A stretch of DNA of 36,967 bases from Plantactinospora alkalitolerans (GCF_015690345.1 NZ_JADPUN010000129.1:1-36967); one strand, 5' to 3'. Positions 22,397 to 31,764 are shown, numbered from the stretch's first letter. Translations and numbers: made by a program. The notes: generated by a model not told the origin, from the letters alone.

Positions 22397-25258
22397 GTGG
22401 AGGAATGGTTCGAGGGGCACCTAAACCTCAGTGCCGACGAACTGGGGATAGTCCTCGCCCTCGGGCTGCCGCTGCTCGCGCTGATCTCGAGGCGGACGCG
22501 AGTACTGGTAGGCCGAGCAGTTGGACACGTCGCCGTGGCGCTAGGGCGGCCGCAGGAGCGCTACCGGCGCTGGTTCCTGGGCGAGTACGGAACGCTCCGC
22601 AACATCTATCTCAACCGCGTGGAGACTCTTGACCTTGCTGACACGTACATCGCTTTGTCAGTGCAGGCCGAGGGTGAGGTCAGCGGAAGCCAGGTGCCCG
22701 CGACCACCCTGATGGGTCCGTCCGGGCCACACCGGATCCTCATCGTCGGTGATCCAGGAACCGGCAAGTCCACGCTACTCAGAGCCTATGGCTCTGGCGT
22801 TCTGCGACCCGGGGTCGGCGAGAGCGAGCTCAATCTGTTCGGCGGCACCAGCGAACTGCCCGTCCTGGTCACTCTCCGCCAAGTGGCGGACTCCCTGGTT
22901 CGTGGCGGACGCTTAGAGGACCACGTCCTCGGTGTGCTGGGCAGACGAAGCGGGGCCCGCAACGCTCGTGCCATGCTCCGCCGGCTGCTGCTGCAGGGTC
23001 GGATCGTCGTGTTGCTGGACGGGCTAGACGAGGTAGCTCGGCCGGCCTACGACGCGGTACGGAGCGCGATCTACTCCTTCGTCCACACTGCCGAGGACGC
23101 TGAGCTGCCGACTGGCCTGGCTCGCGTCGTGATCAGTTGCCGACGACAGAACTACCGGCAGATCGAGGAGGACTGGTCATGGTTTGCCACCACCTCGTAC
23201 GCGATGGTCGCTCTGAATGACGCAGATATCGATCGGTTCGTGCAGCGGCGGGCGACTCAATTCACCGACGAGCGGAGCGGCGCCGCCTTTCTCGCCGACG
23301 TGCACGCTTCCGGAACAATCGAGCTGCACCGAGTGCCTCTGATCCTGACTATCTCGCTGGGCCTATATACACAGCTCGCCGCCTACGAGATCCCGCATTC
23401 GATCGGCAACTTCTACGACGAGATGGTGCGTGAGCTGCTTCGCCGGCATGACTTCCGGGCAGAGGGCCAACTGCGAATGAACCGGTATAAGACAGAAGAC
23501 AAACACCGGTTCCTTCGGGAGTTGGCATTGCATTTGGCGCAGACCCGCACGTCGCCCTTCGCCGATTTCACCTACGGCGACCTACTTGCTTTCTGCGCTG
23601 CACAGCGGCGCAGAATGCCGAGGGTGGACGACGAACGCCGATTTGTCGACGAAATCATTGACCGGTCCGGCTTGCTGATGCGAACCACAGAGGAAGATCA
23701 GTTCGCCTTCGCCCACCGCGCCTTACACGAACACCTGGCGGCAGCGCAGCTGGCGAAGGACCCACAAGAAGGCTGCAAATTTCTACACGACCGTGCCGAT
23801 GATCCACAGTGGCGTCAGGTTGCAGTTCTATTCTGCGGTGAAAGTCACCCTCACGTGGAAACATTTCTGCGCGGCCTCGCCGGCCTGTCGCCGGATCTTG
23901 CCTGTCAATGCCTGGCCACCGCAGAGGTATCTGCCGACGTCGCCGTCGATATGATCGAGACCGCCCGAACCCGCCGTATGCTTCCAGCGATCATGGAGGC
24001 AGCGAAATCGCCGGTCCCAGAAACTCGGACTCGGGCCCTACTCGCCCTGCAGGCCGAATTAACCGACCTTGCGACCAGTCCGGGTCGGCAGCGACGGGAC
24101 CGGCTCGTTGCCGACCTGTTCAGCGGGCATCTCCCAGCAGCCGGAAAACTGCTCCTAAGCATGGCGGAACAAAGAACGCCGGCCATGGCTGCCGCAGTCA
24201 CGCAGCTCGCATCAGCCCTGCCACCCGACGAGCAGACCCTGGTCGCACCGTTATGGCGTTGCCTGGCCATCCCAGGCATCGACCGCCACAGGGACCTCGC
24301 TCGTGAACTCATCGGACGGCTGCTAGTACTGGCGATGGACCCGGAGTGTGCCGCAACTCTAGAGCGTCTCCCGCCACTACGGCCGGACTGGCTAATCCCC
24401 GAGGACCTCGAGGCGGCGTACCCGCTGCGGCGTGGCCTATCTCCGGATTCGAACCTCGTCGTGCTTCTGGGTATGGGTCAGGCGTTGCGGATGCTCGACC
24501 AGGTCCCTCGGAAGAACCTCTACCTAACCGCACTAACTGAGCCCGGTCGCCCCCTCGCCCTAATCGAAGCGTCTCCATTCTGGTCCAAGGTTAGCTTGCA
24601 CCGGATCGCCAAAACACTGTCCTATTCGGCCTTCTACGCCACCATCACAGTCAGCCTCGGCGTCACGATCCTATCAATGACCGGTCGCATCTCGATTGAT
24701 CTGGAGCCGGCTCTGGCCGGGCTCGGAGCCAGCCTTTGCGCATTTACGATCATCGTGCTCGGACTCAGCACCTACGCAGCGCGTCGCTACTTCGACTACA
24801 TCTACGGCGGGCGATTCACAAAGTGGTCTTATCTGCTGCCTTCTGTCAACCCGACCTTCGGCCTCCCCCGCATAGAGCAGCTTTGGGGACTGATGGCCGA
24901 GCGCCCTCAAATAGCGGCCACATATCGTCTTAGAAACTGGACACTTGAATCCGTCCCCGTCCTCCTGGTGCACCTTTCCACGACCGCTATCTACGGCCTA
25001 CCTGCCGCAGCGCTGCTACCGCAGCCATGGCTCGTCCCATTCGTTGTGATCCCCGTCCTGTTGCTGTTCTACTGGTTACCGGCAACCGAACTCTGCGGTG
25101 AACACACCACCCGTCTGTTCCTGTCCTCGCGGCGCTTCCTCGGGATCTATCAGGACCCGGAAAGCCGCCACTGGGTCCTGCCCCGCACCAGTACGCCGCC
25201 CAGCCAGCGCCGACGCGCTGGGCCGCCATCTCGTTCCCTGACCGGGTCAAAGAACTAA
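22397..25258 (+). CDS. membrane-anchored NACHT-type STAND NTPase
   Basis: A 953-aa protein. One N-terminal hydrophobic segment (IVLALGLPLLALI, about residues 17-29) is followed by a P-loop NTPase: Walker A GDPGTGKST (118-126), Walker B VVLLDGLDE (about 206-214) with the extra acidic residue typical of NACHT, then sensor SCRRQNY. A helical region of about 300 residues resembles degenerate repeats. The C-terminus has at least four hydrophobic segments (about 745-905). GTG at 22397 lies behind a G-rich tract; a TTG at 22370 is in frame. Bacterial NACHT proteins often act as antiphage NLR-like sensors that kill the cell on infection. Membrane effectors of this shape are consistent with that, but defence is inferred. 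It sits upstream of an integrase, so is likely island cargo. Confidence 0.85.
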   Translation: MEEWFEGHLNLSADELGIVLALGLPLLALISRRTRVLVGRAVGHVAVALGRPQERYRRWFLGEYGTLRNIYLNRVETLDLADTYIALSVQAEGEVSGSQVPATTLMGPSGPHRILIVGDPGTGKSTLLRAYGSGVLRPGVGESELNLFGGTSELPVLVTLRQVADSLVRGGRLEDHVLGVLGRRSGARNARAMLRRLLLQGRIVVLLDGLDEVARPAYDAVRSAIYSFVHTAEDAELPTGLARVVISCRRQNYRQIEEDWSWFATTSYAMVALNDADIDRFVQRRATQFTDERSGAAFLADVHASGTIELHRVPLILTISLGLYTQLAAYEIPHSIGNFYDEMVRELLRRHDFRAEGQLRMNRYKTEDKHRFLRELALHLAQTRTSPFADFTYGDLLAFCAAQRRRMPRVDDERRFVDEIIDRSGLLMRTTEEDQFAFAHRALHEHLAAAQLAKDPQEGCKFLHDRADDPQWRQVAVLFCGESHPHVETFLRGLAGLSPDLACQCLATAEVSADVAVDMIETARTRRMLPAIMEAAKSPVPETRTRALLALQAELTDLATSPGRQRRDRLVADLFSGHLPAAGKLLLSMAEQRTPAMAAAVTQLASALPPDEQTLVAPLWRCLAIPGIDRHRDLARELIGRLLVLAMDPECAATLERLPPLRPDWLIPEDLEAAYPLRRGLSPDSNLVVLLGMGQALRMLDQVPRKNLYLTALTEPGRPLALIEASPFWSKVSLHRIAKTLSYSAFYATITVSLGVTILSMTGRISIDLEPALAGLGASLCAFTIIVLGLSTYAARRYFDYIYGGRFTKWSYLLPSVNPTFGLPRIEQLWGLMAERPQIAATYRLRNWTLESVPVLLVHLSTTAIYGLPAAALLPQPWLVPFVVIPVLLLFYWLPATELCGEHTTRLFLSSRRFLGIYQDPESRHWVLPRTSTPPSQRRRAGPPSRSLTGSKN

Positions 25259-25824
25259 GGCCACCAATCTCCGGAGAGAGCAGGAGGTCGTCGACCTGTA
25301 GGTCGGGCGGTCCGGAAATTGATCGTGAACGAGGGCTGTGAAAATGGCCCCGGGAGAGGGCTGCCACCGGGACAGCCGTCGCCAGCGGCGGCATGCCCCG
25401 CCCTGATGCGGGCCCCGCCCCCTCGTGGGGTGACGAAGCCCGCTGGTGCTGGGCTGCCGGCACACCATGGCAATACCGGCCAAGCCTACCGACAGCCCGG
25501 AGCCATCCCATCCTGCAGCACGCCGCGCTAGCTGGCGGCCTGCGGCCCCGGCCGTCGGCTCCATCGCCCCAGAACCCGGCTCACAACCACAAGAGGGTCC
25601 GGTGACAACGGCCTCCCCCCTCACAGGAGGGGTACGGACACGCCGCTGACCTCGGTAGCGCCTGCGACCGCCAGGGCGAACCTTCAGCAGGAGCACCCGC
25701 CTCTGCGCGGGTCACCTTAAGTCCCATAACTGGTGACGGCCCGCCTCTGAGGCGGGCCGTCACCGCGTCGCCCCTGCTCCGCCAACAACGCCGATCAACC
25801 ACACCCAGTCCTTGGAGACCTCTC
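25259..25824. other. intergenic region of a putative island, with GC hairpins
   Basis: No supported gene in 566 bp. Frames on both strands give Pro/Arg/Ala-rich translations without motifs. The only clear structures are GC-rich hairpins at 25698-25715 and 25732-25764, next to the start of the excisionase-like gene. They may be terminators for transcripts reading in from the NACHT gene or part of a replication/integration region. Confidence 0.4.
25732..25764. terminator. perfect 16-bp-arm GC hairpin
   Basis: Arms GGTGACGGCCCGCCTC and GAGGCGGGCCGTCACC flank a single T, a perfect inverted repeat of 33 nt. It lacks a T tract, so if a terminator it is of the actinomycete GC-hairpin kind. A shorter related hairpin sharing CCCGCCTCTG lies about 35 bp upstream. 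Confidence 0.5.
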
Positions 25825-26214
25825 ATGGCTACGCCCAAATCACGCCGATCCGGCATCGACAACCACTCGACGAACCGCCCTGAACCCTTCACCGCCAACA
25901 GCCCCAGCGATGATCTGCTGCTCTACACCCCTGCGGAGGCCGCCCATCGCCTGCAGGTGCGCGAGTCCTGGCTACGGAAGAAGGCCGCCGCACGCAAGGT
26001 GCCGTGCACCTTCCTCGGCAAACACCTGCGCTTCTCCCCCGCCGACCTCGCCGCGATCATCGACAACGCCGCCCAACCCGCCACCGGCCGACGCCCCCGC
26101 CGCAAACCCACGACCACCGTTCGGGACCGCGACTTGCCACCACCGCCGCAGCGAAGCGTCCATGCACACCGCGATGACCACACATCACGCGGGAGCAGCC
26201 CATGGCATGGATAG
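25825..26214 (+). CDS. excisionase-like helix-turn-helix protein
   Basis: A 129-aa protein. Residues about 31-75 form a MerR/Xis-type HTH_17 domain: LLYTPAEAAHRLQVRESWLR, KKAAARKVPCTFLGKHLRFS and PADLAAI. This pattern (tools-of-trade for excisionases next to integrases) recognises DNA and directs excision. The C-terminal 50 residues are Pro/Arg-rich and disordered. ATG at 25825 follows GGAGACC. The stop at 26214 overlaps the start of the integrase gene (26202), a standard xis-int coupling in actinomycete integrative elements. Confidence 0.8.
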   Translation: MATPKSRRSGIDNHSTNRPEPFTANSPSDDLLLYTPAEAAHRLQVRESWLRKKAAARKVPCTFLGKHLRFSPADLAAIIDNAAQPATGRRPRRKPTTTVRDRDLPPPPQRSVHAHRDDHTSRGSSPWHG

Positions 26215-27329
26215 AACAACGAGGCACCAACTACCGAGTCCGGCTACGACTACCCGACGGCACCGTCGCCACCGACTCCGTCCACCCCACCCGCAACACC
26301 GCGGACATCCGCCGCAAGCAAGTCGACCTCGACCACGCCCTCGACACCTACCTCGACCCCACCCTCGGGCGCATCACCCTCACCGAATGGGTACAAATCT
26401 GGGAAGCCGGCCACATCGCCGGCGACGCCAAATGGGCCGCATACCGCAGCCACCTCCGCAACCACATCCTCCCCCGCTTCGGCGACACACCCCTAACCAA
26501 GATCACCCGCCAGACCGTCAAAGTCTTCGTCAAACAACTGAAAACCCACCTCGCCGACAGCAGCGCCGCCAGCGTCATGTCCCTACTCAGCCTCCTTATG
26601 CGCGAAGCCGTCGCCGACGGCCGCATCCCCCACAACCCCTGCCAAGGAGTCAAAGTCGTGACCCGCCAATCAGCCGAACGACCCCACGCCACAGCCACCC
26701 AGGTCAACACCATCGCCGGCCGCATCGAACGCCGCTCAGACCAGATCCTCGTCATCACCGCCGCCTACACCGGCATGCGCTGGGGCGAACTCGCCGGACT
26801 CGCCCGCAGCAACACCCACCTCGGCCACGGCCTCATCCGCGTCGACCCCGACGTCGGAGCGCTCCACGAAGTCCAAGGCCGCCTCTACCTCGGCCCACCC
26901 AAAACCGCCGGCTCCGCACGAGACATCCACCTACCACCCTTCCTCATCACCCTTCTCCACGAGGTTCTCAACAGCCACGACCACGACCAGGTCTTCTGCG
27001 GCGCCCGCGGAGCGCTCCTACGCCGGTCCAGCATGTCCCGACGCGTCTTCGGGCCGGCCGTCAACGGCAACCCACGCACACACACCGGCCCGATCATCGA
27101 GGGAATGCACTTCCACGATCTCCGCCACACCCACAAGACCTGGATGATCGAGGACGGCATCCCCGAGATCGCCCAAGCCCGCCGGCTCGGCCACCGCCTA
27201 CCCGGCGTCAGGGACATTTACAGCCACGTCACACCAACCATGATCAGTGACGTGACACGGGCCCTCCAGGACCGCTGGCAAACCACCCAACCCACCACCA
27301 CAAAGCACCGGCACCTACGCGCCGCATGA
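26202..27329 (+). CDS. phage-type tyrosine integrase
   Basis: A 375-aa site-specific integrase. An N-terminal AP2-like arm-binding domain (residues 1-55) precedes a core-binding SAM-like domain (about 60-145). The catalytic domain has Arg in AAYTGMRWGELAGL (about 192), HxxR in HFHDLRHTHKTWM (about 307), His in LGHRLPGVRDIYSHV and nucleophile Tyr in that motif (about 339). Length and motifs match integrases of actinomycete integrative elements and temperate phages. It overlaps the excisionase-like gene by 13 bp. The attachment site usually lies just outside int, here near 27330-27400, but I could not find a matching partner repeat. Confidence 0.92.
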   Translation: MAWIEQRGTNYRVRLRLPDGTVATDSVHPTRNTADIRRKQVDLDHALDTYLDPTLGRITLTEWVQIWEAGHIAGDAKWAAYRSHLRNHILPRFGDTPLTKITRQTVKVFVKQLKTHLADSSAASVMSLLSLLMREAVADGRIPHNPCQGVKVVTRQSAERPHATATQVNTIAGRIERRSDQILVITAAYTGMRWGELAGLARSNTHLGHGLIRVDPDVGALHEVQGRLYLGPPKTAGSARDIHLPPFLITLLHEVLNSHDHDQVFCGARGALLRRSSMSRRVFGPAVNGNPRTHTGPIIEGMHFHDLRHTHKTWMIEDGIPEIAQARRLGHRLPGVRDIYSHVTPTMISDVTRALQDRWQTTQPTTTKHRHLRAA

Positions 27330-27384
27330 TCCGGTGCCTGCCGCCAAACAGCGGGCGGGTCGGTGGATCTGACGGCCTCTCTTG

Positions 27385-27692
27385 TCAAGGCGTTGGTAGT
27401 AGAGAGGTCTCCGTGTCGTGGATCATGGTGCGGTAGACGACGTCGGCGAGACGGCGTTTCAGGCAGCGCATAGCTTTTTTCGGTCACCTTGTCGGCGAAG
27501 GACGGCCCGTCGCCCGTGGGTCTTGCCGGAGGCTCGTTTGCGCTGGTAGTAGTCCCGGCCCGGAGGCGCGCGTTTCATCTGCGCCGTGGCCATGACGTGC
27601 AGCGCGGAGTTCAGTTGCCGGTCGCCGGCACGGGACAGGCGATGCCGTTGGACGTCACCGGATGACACCTCTGTGGGCGCAAGCACCGTTCA
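27385..27692 (-). pseudogene. IS110-family transposase, broken C-terminal part
   Basis: Leftward translation reads HRLSRAGDRQLNSALHVMA, then PPGRDYYQRKRASGKTHG, the C-terminal (transposase_20) hallmark of IS110 family elements. After a shift at the poly-A run complementary to 27475-27480, another frame gives AMRCLKRRLADVVYRTMIHD and a TGA at 27385-27387. The N-terminal DEDD domain is not present upstream. It is a frameshifted, truncated relic just behind the integrase gene. Confidence 0.72.
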
Positions 27693-28042
27693 CCTCACAC
27701 CGGCCGCGGGTACGGGCGCGGACGACGCGTGGATCGCTGGCTACCTGGATCAAGATCCAGGTGGTCTCGGCGTGGACAAAGACCGAGGCCGTTTCAGGCC
27801 GTGCCACTTGTCGATCTTTTGGTAGACCTGAATCCGTCAATTCACGCAAAGAATTCGAGTGAATACATTCCGTAGCGGCGCTGCTGGTTGACTGACCATG
27901 GTCTAGCTGATGTGGTAGGTCGTGCGGGGGACAAGGCGCTCCCTGAACGGTTGGTGTGTGCCACCCACCGCGACGTCACTGTACTCATTCCATTGTGTTT
28001 GTGTAGGCCGCGTGTTGGAGTCGCATGGAAAGGGGTGATCGG
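27693..28042. other. non-coding stretch with two inverted repeats
   Basis: No supported gene. Two structures stand out: a perfect 9-bp-arm repeat ACCTGGATC-AA-GATCCAGGT at 27743-27762, and ATTCAC...GTGAAT arms at about 27840-27864. Neither has a T tract. One may be an operator or an end of the IS110 element; I cannot decide. Confidence 0.35.
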
Positions 28043-28411
28043 ATGGCGGCTGCGAAAGCGGGTCCCCTGAGTGGACTGGTCCGGCGTGGCCTTGCGGCGA
28101 TGAGCGATGGTGCCACCGCCGGCATCGACAGCGTCTCGAACGAGCACCGGCCGGTCGTACCTACTGCCCCGGCTGGGCGGCGGGCGCGGACGCTCGTCGC
28201 CGCGATCGTGGTGGGGGGCCTCTCGGCCATGGTTTCGGCGATCGTGACGATGGCGGCGGTGTGGCTGTTACTGGACAGCCGGAGCACCTCGACAAAGGGG
28301 CTCATCGTCTTCGTCGGGACGGCGGTGGGAGCCGCTGCCGGGGGCTGGTGGAGCCAGCCGTTGGTGGCACGCTCACTCGCCGCATTGAGCGGCAGGCGCG
28401 GCGATGCGTGA
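28043..28411 (+). CDS. small two-segment membrane protein, unknown function
   Basis: A 122-aa protein with two hydrophobic helices: about residues 50-74 (LVAAIVVGGLSAMVSAIVTM) and about 84-102 (LIVFVGTAVGAAAGGWW). The N-terminal 45 residues are polar and probably cytoplasmic. ATG at 28043 has AAAGGGG 7 nt upstream, which I prefer to the in-frame ATG at 28025. The stop is 11 bp from that of the convergent gene, which also encodes a two-helix membrane protein. No family recognised. Confidence 0.6.
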   Translation: MAAAKAGPLSGLVRRGLAAMSDGATAGIDSVSNEHRPVVPTAPAGRRARTLVAAIVVGGLSAMVSAIVTMAAVWLLLDSRSTSTKGLIVFVGTAVGAAAGGWWSQPLVARSLAALSGRRGDA

Positions 28412-28421
28412 ACTGAGGCGG

Positions 28422-28835
28422 TCATCGGCGGCGAGGCCGACTAGAGCGGCCGTTCTTCCCCGTTGACCTTCGGCTTGTAAGCCAGGACCGCAGCAGGTAC
28501 GTCGCCGCGCCGATGCCCGTACCCACGCCCAGCGAGACCACGAGTTGGTCGGGTGCGACTCCGATGCCGGACGCCTTGAAGACGGCCACGAAGCCCAGGA
28601 GGACGAGGGCCAGAAGCAGCGTTGGCACGGTGAGGAAAAGCAAACAGACCCATGTGTGGGCCCAGAGCAGTCGGATCTCCTCGTCGAGGCTGCCGGTCGT
28701 GTTTGCCCGGCGCTCGTGGTAGTCGAAGAATATCGCCAACAACCCCGGGCGTGCCGCAGGCAGGCTCGGTTGAGCCAGCGGCGGTTTACCGTCCGGTCTC
28801 TGGCGGCCCCGTCCAGGGTGGCCCTCAGGAACCAT
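28422..28835 (-). CDS. small membrane protein, unknown function
   Basis: A 137-aa protein with two hydrophobic helices at about residues 61-82 (VCLLFLTVPTLLLALVLLGF) and 95-112 (LVVSLGVGTGIGAATYLL). Between its N-terminal Pro/Arg-rich tail and helix 1 is an acidic/aromatic stretch (FFDYHERRANTTGSLDEEIR). ATG at 28835 has GAGGAG upstream; the longer frame to 29087 adds only low-complexity Arg/Pro residues. Unknown family. Lies divergent from an Scr1-type regulator. Confidence 0.55.
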   Translation of the reverse strand: MVPEGHPGRGRQRPDGKPPLAQPSLPAARPGLLAIFFDYHERRANTTGSLDEEIRLLWAHTWVCLLFLTVPTLLLALVLLGFVAVFKASGIGVAPDQLVVSLGVGTGIGAATYLLRSWLTSRRSTGKNGRSSRPRRR

Positions 28836-29371
28836 GATCACCTGCTCCTCGACGGGAACGACGGCAGCGGCGGGTCGCGGTACCTGGCGCCGGTCATTGC
28901 GGGGGCACCCGGGTGTGACCGAGGCGGCGTTGGACTGTTTCGACTTGCGCGCCTGGAGCCGCCCGTCCCCCGGCAGCCCGTCCCGGGTCTCGCCGGGTTC
29001 GCGGGCATTCGGGGTGCCGCGTTTCCGGGGGGACACGCGCGGTCGGTCTGGCGACGGGTCGCCGCCCGCCTGGGGGGTTGTTGGCACCGCTTGAGCTCCG
29101 GTTCGGGAAGTCGACGTGACGTCGCACGGGGGCGTCTTTGCCTCTGGGGGCCAGGTCGGCGGTGGCGTTCTCCCAGGTCATCGAGGGATATGGATTTTGC
29201 AGCTAGCAGGTTGCACGGCGTTTCAACTAGCGTGAGATCGTACACGGGATGTGCGACTACCAAAGAGTGACACTCCACTAGTTACTACCCGATACAGAGT
29301 AGACCACCGTCGGTAGTCGTCTAGTCTCGCCGTGACACGGTCCACATGCCAATACGGGAGGAAACAGCCAA
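28836..29371. other. regulatory/non-coding region upstream of the Scr1-type regulator
   Basis: No gene is well supported. Open frames on both strands are Arg/Pro-rich without motifs. The 29255-29330 part contains the inverted heptamers GACTACC (about 29259) and GGTAGTC (about 29313) separated by about 45 bp, close to the regulator start, and is AT-richer. It is the likely promoter/operator region for the regulator. Confidence 0.35.
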
Positions 29372-30244
29372 ATGGGGCATGATGTCGATCCGACAGTCCA
29401 ACGTCGACGGTTGCGGGTAGAACTCCGGCGGGCACGGGATGCGAAGCACCTGACCCAGAAACAGGCCGCCGGCGAACTCGGGTGGTCACCCGCGAAGATC
29501 ATCCGAATCGAGACCGGTCAGGTGGGCATCTCGGGCACCGACCTGAAGGCACTGCTCGAGCTGTATGGGGTCACGGATCCCCAGCAGGTGGCGACCTTCA
29601 CCGAGATGGCCAGGCAGAGCAGGAAGCAACACTGGAGTATCTACCGGGACGTACTGAACCAGGACTTCCTCATCTACCTGGGGTTCGAGGGGTCGGCATC
29701 CACCCTCCGGCAGTCCGAGTCCCTCATCCTGCCGGGTCTCCTCCAGACCGAGGAGTACGCACGCGCGGTCATCCAGGCGTTCAGCACGCCGGACACCTCC
29801 CCGCAACTCACTGACCGACAGCTCGAGGTACGAATGAAGAGGCAGGAGATCCTCCACCGCGACGACCCACCCGTCCTGTTCTTCATCCTCGACGAGGCGG
29901 TGATCCGACGCGCGGTAGGAAGCAGCACCACCGGCTCGAAGATCATGCAGCGTCAACTGAGGCACCTCAACGACATCGGCGGCAGGGAGAACGTCCACCT
30001 GCGGGTGGTGCGGTTCGGCCACGGCGTCCACATGGGGCTCAAGGGGCCCTTCGTGATCTTGGAGTTTCCCGACCCCGGCGACGACGACCTGCTCTTCCTC
30101 GAAAACGGCCCACACAGCGTCGCGACCCGCGACGACATGGGCGAGATTTCCCTGTACAAGAAGCAGTTCTTGGAACTGGAGGACTTCGCGTTGAGCGAGT
30201 CCGAGACCGCAGAGCTCATCGAGCAGGTACGCGCCCAGATGTAG
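29372..30244 (+). CDS. Scr1-type XRE regulator with DUF5753
   Basis: A 290-aa regulator. The N-terminal HTH lies at about 14-65 (LRRARDAKHLTQKQAAGELG, WSPAKIIRIETGQVGIS). DUF5753 follows (about 100-285): LILPGLLQTEEYARAVI, then RQEILHRDDPPVLFFILDEA and GPFVILEFPDPGDDDLLFLE. This family (Scr1, BldB/WhiJ systems) is common in Streptomyces and relatives and normally pairs with a small DUF397 protein. ATG at 29372 has GGGAGGAAAC upstream. The partner is found at 30391-30585 but on the opposite strand, convergent. Confidence 0.9.
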   Translation: MGHDVDPTVQRRRLRVELRRARDAKHLTQKQAAGELGWSPAKIIRIETGQVGISGTDLKALLELYGVTDPQQVATFTEMARQSRKQHWSIYRDVLNQDFLIYLGFEGSASTLRQSESLILPGLLQTEEYARAVIQAFSTPDTSPQLTDRQLEVRMKRQEILHRDDPPVLFFILDEAVIRRAVGSSTTGSKIMQRQLRHLNDIGGRENVHLRVVRFGHGVHMGLKGPFVILEFPDPGDDDLLFLENGPHSVATRDDMGEISLYKKQFLELEDFALSESETAELIEQVRAQM

Positions 30245-30390
30245 GCGCACCCCGGGAGCGACGTCTCCCTCCACCGCCCAAGACGCGTCGACGCGTACCC
30301 GCCCGCGGATGAACGCCCTTCGTCGAAGCGCGCACCCCTCTAAGCCGCGGCGGGCGGGCTCGCCGACGCATCTCCACTTCAGCCGTCGCT

Positions 30391-30585
30391 CTACCTCATG
30401 CCGATTCCACCGCTCTTCAATCCCCGCACCATTGACATCCACGATTCTCGCCCTATGGCAAGAACCGGACCGGATCGGTCCTTCGAATCCCGCACGTGCA
30501 CACCGTCGCCGGCACAGGCCACCTCGACGCAGTTGTTGTCGCCCGCCGCGCTTCTCGTGCTCTTCCGCCAGACAGAGATCGCCAC
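30391..30585 (-). CDS. DUF397 protein (partner of Scr1-type regulator)
   Basis: A 64-aa protein with the DUF397 signature: WRKSTRS near the N-terminus, NCVEVA in the middle and VHVRDSKDRSGPVL towards the end. This family is usually the antagonist or partner of DUF5753 HTH regulators. GTG at 30585 has GGAGG 8 nt upstream. It reads towards the regulator's 3' end instead of following it in the same operon, which is the usual order, so a rearrangement is likely. Confidence 0.85.
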   Translation of the reverse strand: MAISVWRKSTRSAAGDNNCVEVACAGDGVHVRDSKDRSGPVLAIGRESWMSMVRGLKSGGIGMR

Positions 30586-31350
30586 GATTCAAGCCTCCAA
30601 GACGGTCATGTTCCATGACTTCCGGGGTGACGCCTTTGTGGACCTCTCGGGTGAATCACCCAGCAGGCGTGTTACGCACAGAGTGTAAGTAGTGGGTGCG
30701 GTTTCTACCAGGCGCCATCGTACGGTCCGGCAGCAACCACCTACGGTCAGTCACGCGTTCCGCTATGTTGACCTCTCGACCCGGCACCTCGAACCTGCCG
30801 GCTTACGCCTGGTTGATACGTGTTCGACACGACGAGAGAAGCACTCGATAACGCGAAGCGGCCACACGGGCCCGGTGAGGAGTTGTCATCTTCAGCGAAA
30901 TGTCGAGCGGTCCGAATCCCCGTCCGGTGCGTGCGGCCGCCTCACAGAACGTGGAACTTCCATTTGTAACTTGCGAACTCCAGGTTGCGAAAAGACTCGC
31001 TTTTCGATGCGACCGTCAGGTTCGCCCGTACCCAAGCCGGCGTACCGAAGGCGGAATCGCCAGTCCACCCGAAAGAGGATCATCGTCCGACGCAGTACGC
31101 CGAGCAGAGACTCGCCTGTCCGCGACCCGATTCTGCAGATTCGGGGGCAAGCCTGACCTGGTCGAGGATGGTCATCGGGGCCCCGGTACCGGCGTTCCAG
31201 CCCGCCGGCTCGTACGGCGACACAATGACCCTTTTCCAAGCTGATCTTGCAGCTCGGGGCGGGTGTGGCGAACCCGGTGGTCGATAGGTGCGAGGCTCCG
31301 GATAGGACAGCCGTCGACCAAGACCCGAAGCTCCGACCGGGAGCCTAGCC
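30586..31350. other. non-coding stretch upstream of DUF397 and the IS5-type fragment
   Basis: No supported gene in 765 bp. Open frames on both strands lack motifs and have no good ribosome binding sites. The stretch should contain the DUF397 promoter (about 30600-30690). The 31260-31345 part may be the end of the IS5-type element whose transposase begins at 31351. Confidence 0.4.
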
Positions 31351-31764
31351 ATGCTGTTCTACCCCGCCACGATCCCGTTGTCCAGCCGAACCCTGAACCA
31401 CCTCGCCGAACGCATTCGCGGTCACCGCAAGCAGTGTCGATCTCGGTGGCGGCGCCTCGACCCCGGCCGACAGGCCCTGCTCGCCCTGGCCCATCTGCGC
31501 AATGACGACACTTACACCCGTCTCGCGGCCGGCTTCGAGATCGGCGTCGCCACCGCCTGGCGCAACGTCCAAGAAGCGATAACCCTGCTCAGCGCAGCCG
31601 CCGACGACCTGGACACCGCGATGCGACGCATCCGTATGCTGGCGTACGCGATCCTGGACGGCACGCTGATCCCGATCGACCGGGTCGCCGACCAGAAGCC
31701 CTACTACGACGACGACCCGGCGACGAGTCATGTAGGAGTGCCGCAATGGGGACCGACCCTGTAG
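31351..31764 (+). pseudogene. IS5-type transposase, N-terminal part
   Basis: A 137-aa open frame starting LFYPATIPLSSRTLNHLAER, then RRLDPGRQALLALAHLRNDD, the helix-turn-helix N-terminus of actinobacterial IS5-like transposases. It reaches the first catalytic Asp region ILDGTLIPIDRVADQKP, then departs from the family and stops at 31764. The remaining DDE domain is missing, so it is a 3'-truncated relic. It does not match the C-terminal fragment at 1-117 closely enough to be called the other half. Confidence 0.75.

Noticed and set aside
24309-24578. Antisense frame inside the NACHT gene
   Set aside because: High-GC shadow frame; the NACHT reading frame has clear motifs on the other strand.
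28894-29181. 95-codon minus-strand frame
   Set aside because: Low-complexity Arg/Pro-rich end, no ribosome binding site and no motif, so not listed as a gene.
1-31764. The two IS5-type fragments (1-117 and 31351-31764) as the two halves of one split element
   Set aside because: They are of different IS5 subgroups by their conserved motifs, and the first is cut by the window edge, so no joining is supported.
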